From contig NC_087078.1 in the NCBI RefSeq assembly GCF_026151205.1, forward strand, positions 11,730,175 through 11,752,493: a stretch of 22,319 nucleotides of DNA. Direction: 5' to 3'. Positions 21,901 to 22,319 of this stretch are shown here, piece by piece (the first letter of the stretch is position 1; every line of letters begins with the position of its first letter). This DNA comes from Bolinopsis microptera. Its lineage: Eukaryota; Ctenophora; Tentaculata; Lobata; Bolinopsidae. The notes under the pieces are model-generated. The model saw only the letters and a list, made by a program, of their open reading frames with translations. It was not told the origin of the DNA and made no database searches. The position numbers were made by a program, and so were the translations under genes.

Positions 21901-22319
21901 GATTCTGGACCAATGTTTTCCTCTTTGCATGTGCAGTTTGCATTAATTTTATAGATTTAAAAAAAGGTGTTCGGTCCTCTCGAAAATGTCAAGATTTAGT
22001 TATTTATCGGGGTTATCGAAACATTTGCTTGAATCATAAATTTATGTCATAAGTTAAATTCGGTTCAGGTGACATCCAGATGCCAGAACAATTGGAAATC
22101 AGAAGTAAAAAGGGCATTCGTAAGATGGTTTATATCGAGAAAAGCGAGGAATCTGCAATATTTGCATTGGACTCTATCGAATTAGGTATAACTTATAAGA
22201 AATCGGTTTACAAATTTACAGATTGTCAGCTTTCACTGTTTACTATAAACTTATTTCATGATCATCATCGTTGATTATATCGAATAATTCTCCTCAGGAG
22301 ACGAATACACAGTTCCGAT
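6912..22319 (+). CDS. Large secreted/surface protein with DUF11-like beta modules (21 exons, 3' end outside window)
   Basis: Exons joined by GT-AG introns with matching phase: 6912-6960, 7143-7332, 7447-7571, 7739-7843, 8072-8136, 8291-8479, 8732-8921, 9117-9250, 9469-9587, 9791-9888, 11780-12060, 12643-12785, 12909-14131, 14267-14406, 14573-14700, 15053-15247, 20533-20724, 20866-21013, 21758-21893, 22069-22185, 22298-end. This gives 3,989 coding bases, about 1,329 residues, without a stop. The protein starts with a signal peptide and then repeats a pattern of alternating hydrophobic beta strands: a strand pair around (F/Y)xxxIxL...(V/A)YN(I/A)(S/T)(I/V) followed by a segment with GxxVxYxLxV. 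This resembles DUF11-type extracellular repeats, by inspection only. Sequons such as YNIS, FNVT, YNAT, FNVS, YNIT and LNLS support an extracellular location. Exon boundaries were chosen by hand from splice consensus and phase; the continuity over 21 exons is the main support. The function is not known. It could be an adhesion or matrix protein, or a membrane protein whose anchor lies beyond the edge. Confidence 0.8.
7143..8479 (+). CDS. Exons 2-6: first modules
   Basis: The five exons 7143-7332, 7447-7571, 7739-7843, 8072-8136 and 8291-8479 encode about residues 17-241. The first module has paired cysteines (PDNCVSCPLIIEV) and a later module carries PVYNISITCSV. Acceptors are TTTCAG or CTCCAG and donors are GTAAGA, GTTTGA, GTGAGA, GTAATA and GTAACT. 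The GTTTGA donor of exon 3 is weak but phase 1 on both sides agrees with it. Confidence 0.75.
8658..8767 (+). repeat. 55-bp tandem duplication of the exon 7 acceptor
   Basis: A 55-bp unit starting CTAACC(G/C)AACCCCTCCCAG and ending TGATACACTTCCAG is present twice (8658-8712 and 8713-8767) with one base difference. The unit contains a branch-point-like CTAAC, a pyrimidine-rich tract, a CAG acceptor and the first 36 coding bases of exon 7. Because 55 is not a multiple of three, only the second acceptor keeps the frame. Confidence 0.9.
8732..8921 (+). CDS. Exon 7 (starts in second copy of a 55-bp repeat)
   Basis: From 8732 the frame reads VEQDGVELIHFQADELKPG and continues to a GTAAAT donor at 8922; both phases agree with exons 6 and 8. 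The identical CAG acceptor in the first repeat copy (after position 8676) would start the same peptide but shift frame when it enters the second copy. Use of the upstream AG at 8648 hits a stop in the second repeat copy. The second copy is therefore the productive site. Confidence 0.7.
9117..9888 (+). CDS. Exons 8-10
   Basis: The exons 9117-9250, 9469-9587 and 9791-9888 encode about residues 305-421. Exon 8 contains GVPFNVTLSVELPPL, a module signature plus a sequon. Exon 9 continues directly with VEFSAVFGVSSSLTF. Exon 10 ends with NSILMIA and one base, and its GTAATA donor opens the very long intron 10 (9889-11779). Phases are 1, 0, 2 and 1 across these joins. Confidence 0.75.
9899..10136 (+). 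repeat. 11-bp microsatellite (TGTTCATTTCC) in intron 10
   Basis: About 21 copies of an 11-bp unit TGTTCATTTCC, with variants such as CTTTCATTTCC and TGTTCATTTAC, begin ten bases after the exon 10 donor. The array is pyrimidine-rich on this strand. The open frames that it creates (rich in Phe, Ser, Cys, His) are artefacts of the repeat. Confidence 0.95.
10265..11737 (-). mobile_element. Deleted Tc1/mariner-like transposon with 360-bp terminal inverted repeats
   Basis: The element runs from CAGGGTGGCCCACAAG at 10265 to its inverse ending CCACCCTG at 11737 and is flanked by TA on each side (10263-10264 and 11738-11739), the usual mariner target duplication. The inverted repeats (10265-10624 and 11378-11737) match almost base for base, including GTGACTACCCACACGC and CCACGCCCAATTACAGTGGG. 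The 753-bp interior carries transposase remnants on the minus strand. At 1,473 bp the element could have held a transposase, but the catalytic region is deleted, so it can be mobile only in trans. It sits in intron 10 of the large gene. Confidence 0.9.
10690..11251 (-). pseudogene. Mariner-like transposase remnant
   Basis: The frame 11251-10853 gives 132 residues. Residues 7-35 (TAEQRLFVYLNKENGEF) resemble the DUF4817-type N-terminal helix-turn-helix of invertebrate mariner transposases. RRRVGRRRTARTEENI is the basic linker, and TSLQRILKQDL ends the second DNA-binding helix-turn-helix. It stops after LLDRDS. A different frame from about 10857 then reads DFSEKVTIWCAISSRGILGP, which is the piece just after the first catalytic Asp region in such enzymes. 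The DDE catalytic residues are absent. An internal deletion plus a frameshift inactivated it. Confidence 0.75.
11780..12060 (+). CDS. Exon 11: DUF11-like module
   Basis: The exon follows the acceptor ATCTTCCAG and encodes 93 complete codons plus the two bases that finish the last codon of exon 10. It carries the clearest module signature, YVTLGEAVSYLLTVTHLPG followed by QILLNVELSVPGIL, similar to the GdxVtYtitvtN ... nvxvxDxlP pattern of DUF11 repeats. It ends with VQ at a CAG/GTGAGT donor, immediately next to the 12-bp minisatellite. Confidence 0.8.
12077..12512 (+). repeat. 12-bp minisatellite in intron 11
   Basis: About 34 units of a 12-bp repeat, consensus GTGTGAGTACAC, differ mainly at three positions (TAC, CCC, GCC, CAC). 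Most junctions form CACGTG. The array begins 17 bases after the true exon 11 donor (GTGAGT at 12061). The repeated RVST, THTC and SHVY peptides in its open frames are artefacts. In the host gene frame each unit contains a TGA stop. Confidence 0.95.
12643..12785 (+). CDS. Exon 12
   Basis: The exon begins after TTTCCCTCACAG with ISEDHLGVGEVLKIQISATP and ends with a cysteine pair, YQSCPASFCQ, at a GTAATT donor. It starts at phase 0 and ends at phase 2, in agreement with exons 11 and 13. Confidence 0.75.
12909..14131 (+). CDS. Exon 13: large exon with several beta modules
   Basis: This 1,223-bp exon encodes about 408 residues (563-970) and is by far the longest in the gene, so several modules are encoded without introns. 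Recurrent pieces are SCAAVKHPFSLKIIPV with EYNATITLP, TVQCKTEFTYKISLQF with PVYGLSVRVF, and KITIGEEFVFGIEVIT with FVIRLQLPEC. Cysteines recur at the start of modules. Sequons include YNAT and FNVS. It ends with KYLNLSG at a GTGAGT donor. The last 49 bases are copied at the start of the second duplicon (17017). Confidence 0.85.
14267..15247 (+). CDS. Exons 14-16 (first copy)
   Basis: The exons 14267-14406, 14573-14700 and 15053-15247 encode about residues 971-1124. They carry a module with APAYNITVEL, then GLKQGAVSVRFARLSVGETF, then RAVTCGGKVEYMSS and a segment ending NIYDYR. Entry phase is 1 (from exon 13) and exit phase is 2, to be completed by exon 17 at 20533. The donor of exon 15 is the unusual GTTAGT. 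Confidence 0.8.
14689..14846 (+). repeat. 38-bp VNTR spanning the exon 15 donor (4 units)
   Basis: Four units of about 38 bp, beginning CGTTAGGTTAGTTTGTTTAT, run from the last bases of exon 15 into intron 15. The first unit includes the real splice donor TTAG/GTTAGT, so each later unit carries a copy of it. The second duplicon has three units. Confidence 0.9.
15836..15919. promoter_or_regulatory. Cluster of five CACGTG palindromes with CCAAT
   Basis: CACGTG occurs at 15836, 15849, 15860, 15894 and 15914, and CCAAT at 15869. CACGTG is the canonical E-box for bHLH-zip factors such as USF, MITF/TFE and Myc. The cluster lies about 210-290 bp upstream of the DUF3504 ORF start, so it is a plausible promoter element for that ORF. 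The sites are observed; their use is an inference. Confidence 0.55.
16127..16930 (+). CDS. DUF3504 (Crypton-type tyrosine recombinase-like) protein, C-terminally truncated
   Basis: The ORF of 267 codons starts with MTDRFDIQIDELL. Residues 20-125 match the N-terminal SAM-like helical domain of DUF3504 proteins (VERLNYILECFLVSV and NVLDGYCKTKQ); residues 135-260 match the first part of the catalytic domain, with TFAIRGGDEL supplying the catalytic Arg (R166). YTERRSKNKQPG and a P-x-LF-like TLPLFNHP follow. The family includes Crypton transposases and domesticated relatives such as QRICH1, ZMYM2-4 and KIAA1958. The later His-x-x-Arg and nucleophilic Tyr are missing, so recombination activity is not expected from this piece. 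The ORF ends at TGG-TAA, but CTG/GTAAGT overlaps the stop and looks like a splice donor, so the original gene probably continued in another exon that is not present here. Confidence 0.75.
   Translation: MTDRFDIQIDELLSNRVPDSTVRVNNWALNKFNSWLQSSRFARDFNDFDQIPVERLNYILECFLVSVGFDLKMKTMYSVFTALNRRLRDWDEDLDLFTTKRFAHFRNVLDGYCKTKQSEEDTTVKKADIITESDEKLLWRKAFGVETGNKLLFTLIYLMTKTFAIRGGDELYQMSSDSITIQTTSNSHKITYTERRSKNKQPGLQNINKQKKIVTHYDPLGKTNTLAYCLLLYLRYSHPDVTSKNSTLPLFNHPHKSPIILGGHPIW
17201..18142 (+). CDS. Exons 14'-16' (second copy, alternative to exons 14-16)
   Basis: The exons 17201-17340, 17507-17634 and 17948-18142 keep the same lengths, frames and splice sites as the first copy. Only two amino acids differ: Thr to Ala in GETF(T/A)AIVR and Asp to Glu in NIY(D/E)YR. 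Both are conservative, so selection or recency has kept the copy intact. Joining exon 16 to 14' gives AGG ACC TGA, an immediate stop, because exon 16 ends at phase 2 and exon 14' needs phase 1. Either set alone fits between exon 13 and exon 17. It may be a genuine alternative cassette or an unused copy. Confidence 0.65.
17623..17742 (+). repeat. 38-bp VNTR spanning the exon 15' donor (3 units)
   Basis: This is the same repeat as at 14689, with three units instead of four. The length difference shows that the array changes copy number on the timescale of the duplication. Confidence 0.9.
18514..18842. other. Intronic AT-rich DNA with TTCATTAATGTGGTA repeats
   Basis: Near 18480-18600, variants of TTTTCATTAATGTGGTA and TGTGGTATT recur several times; they extend a run of GTGGCATTA words already present in both duplicons (15517-15605 and 18413-18500). 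No gene is visible on either strand. Confidence 0.5.
18843..18848 (-). terminator. Possible polyadenylation signal of the nested gene
   Basis: The minus strand reads ATTAAA about 75 bases after the stop codon at 18924. ATTAAA is the commonest variant of the AATAAA signal. In AT-rich DNA such hexamers arise by chance, so support is positional only. Confidence 0.35.
18924..20022 (-). CDS. Nested antisense gene: secreted 12-cysteine protein, unknown family
   Basis: Three exons on the minus strand join in phase: 20022-19955, 19807-19672 and 19544-18924, giving 274 residues and a stop. Exon 1 encodes MSNFKLVFVILFFSGFTVIT, a clear signal peptide, then a GTAAGT donor in phase 2. Exon 2 follows CATTACAG and begins YADRKDKTVDLSFASKMVKM, ending FVINQ at GTACAG. 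Exon 3 follows TTTTGTATCAG with LFRIVTEKMCSKRNDH. The mature protein is alpha-rich and polar, with about 12 cysteines (including CC pairs at VCCED and PSCCL), consistent with disulphides. A stretch DRCPMHLATRKRH is faintly ankyrin-like, but not enough to assign. No family is recognised. The whole gene lies in the intron between exons 16' and 17 of the plus-strand gene, so simultaneous transcription would be convergent. An extra short exon at about 19900 was considered but breaks the frame. Confidence 0.7.
20023..20532. other. Upstream region of the nested gene (intronic on the other strand)
   Basis: This stretch should hold the promoter of the minus-strand gene. No TATA box is convincing. The only notable structure is the palindrome pair at 20365-20395. 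An 83-codon minus-strand open frame that overlaps it has no signal or domain and is not called. Confidence 0.4.
20365..20395. promoter_or_regulatory. Paired TGTTCG palindromes
   Basis: CTGTTCGCGAACAG (20365-20378) is a perfect 14-bp palindrome. It is followed at once by TTGTTCGCCGAACAGGTG, an imperfect version of the same dyad, and another GTTCG. Two adjacent dyads of this kind resemble a binding site for a dimeric factor. They lie about 340 bp upstream of the nested gene's start codon. Regulatory use is an inference. Confidence 0.35.
20533..21013 (+). CDS. Exons 17-18
   Basis: Exon 17 (20533-20724) begins VEVEVPEGKLSSLIITLNVG and ends at GTGAGT with phase 2. Exon 18 (20866-21013) begins KTEKDKVSLKIKLEKSPF and ends SWKDECNLL at a GTTAGT donor in phase 0, the same unusual donor as exon 15. 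If that donor were not used the frame would stop at TGA (21050), 12 codons later, giving a possible short C-terminus; the phase match with exon 19 makes splicing the better reading. Confidence 0.65.
21014..21757. other. Intron 18
   Basis: This 744-bp intron shows no gene. A short word (AGATATAGAAAT and its inverse ATTTCTATATCT) occurs near 21228 and 21296, forming a weak foldback of about 12 bp stems. Confidence 0.45.
21758..22319 (+). CDS. Exons 19-21 (open at right edge)
   Basis: Exon 19 (21758-21893) reads LNLVRRDETEFVEGGDEIRY and then DVVVSHD, again the GxxIxYxVxVxH module signature. Exon 20 (22069-22185) carries MPEQLEIRSKKGIRKMVYIE. Exon 21 starts at 22298 with DEYTVP after CTCCTCAG and is cut by the window edge. 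The GTATAA donor of exon 20 is weak, but phase 1 on both sides and the rebuilt Gly codon support it. Confidence 0.65.

Overview
This is a AT-rich animal (invertebrate metazoan) window. The evidence is multi-exon genes with GT-AG introns and preserved reading phase, a DUF3504/Crypton-type recombinase fragment, a Tc1/mariner-like element with TA target sites, decayed LINE remnants, MITE-like repeats and many micro- and minisatellites. A cnidarian or another repeat-rich invertebrate fits the LINE type best, but the sequence alone does not settle the taxon.

Layout. Positions 1-6911 are gene-poor. On the minus strand they hold the 5' start of a LINE endonuclease ORF (1-249) and an older LINE remnant (about 1210-2275) that keeps the endonuclease/RT linker, RNase H pieces and a C-terminal Cys/His knuckle. 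After these come diverged local repeats and three clusters of a poly-C MITE-like family marked by ATTACGTAATCA and GTCGTTCAC ends.

From 6912 to the right edge, one large plus-strand gene can be reconstructed by hand as 21 consecutive exons with matching phases, about 1,329 residues before it leaves the window. It starts with a signal peptide and continues as a chain of beta-rich, N-glycosylatable modules that resemble DUF11-type extracellular repeats. It is most likely a secreted or cell-surface protein of unknown function.

The introns carry most of the unusual content. Intron 10 holds an 11-bp microsatellite and a 1,473-bp deleted mariner-like element with 360-bp terminal inverted repeats. 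Intron 11 holds a 12-bp minisatellite whose unit contains a GTGAG donor-like core. A 55-bp tandem duplication copies the 3' splice site of exon 7, and a 38-bp VNTR copies the 5' splice site of exon 15.

Exons 14-16 exist twice (about 1.5 kb per copy, near-identical). Between the copies lies a 1.4-kb spacer with a truncated DUF3504 recombinase ORF preceded by five CACGTG palindromes. The splice phases allow either exon set but not both in series.

The intron that follows the second set contains a complete three-exon gene on the opposite strand. It encodes a secreted, 12-cysteine protein of 274 residues with no recognised family. This nested gene and the duplicated cassette with its recombinase spacer are the least ordinary things in the window.
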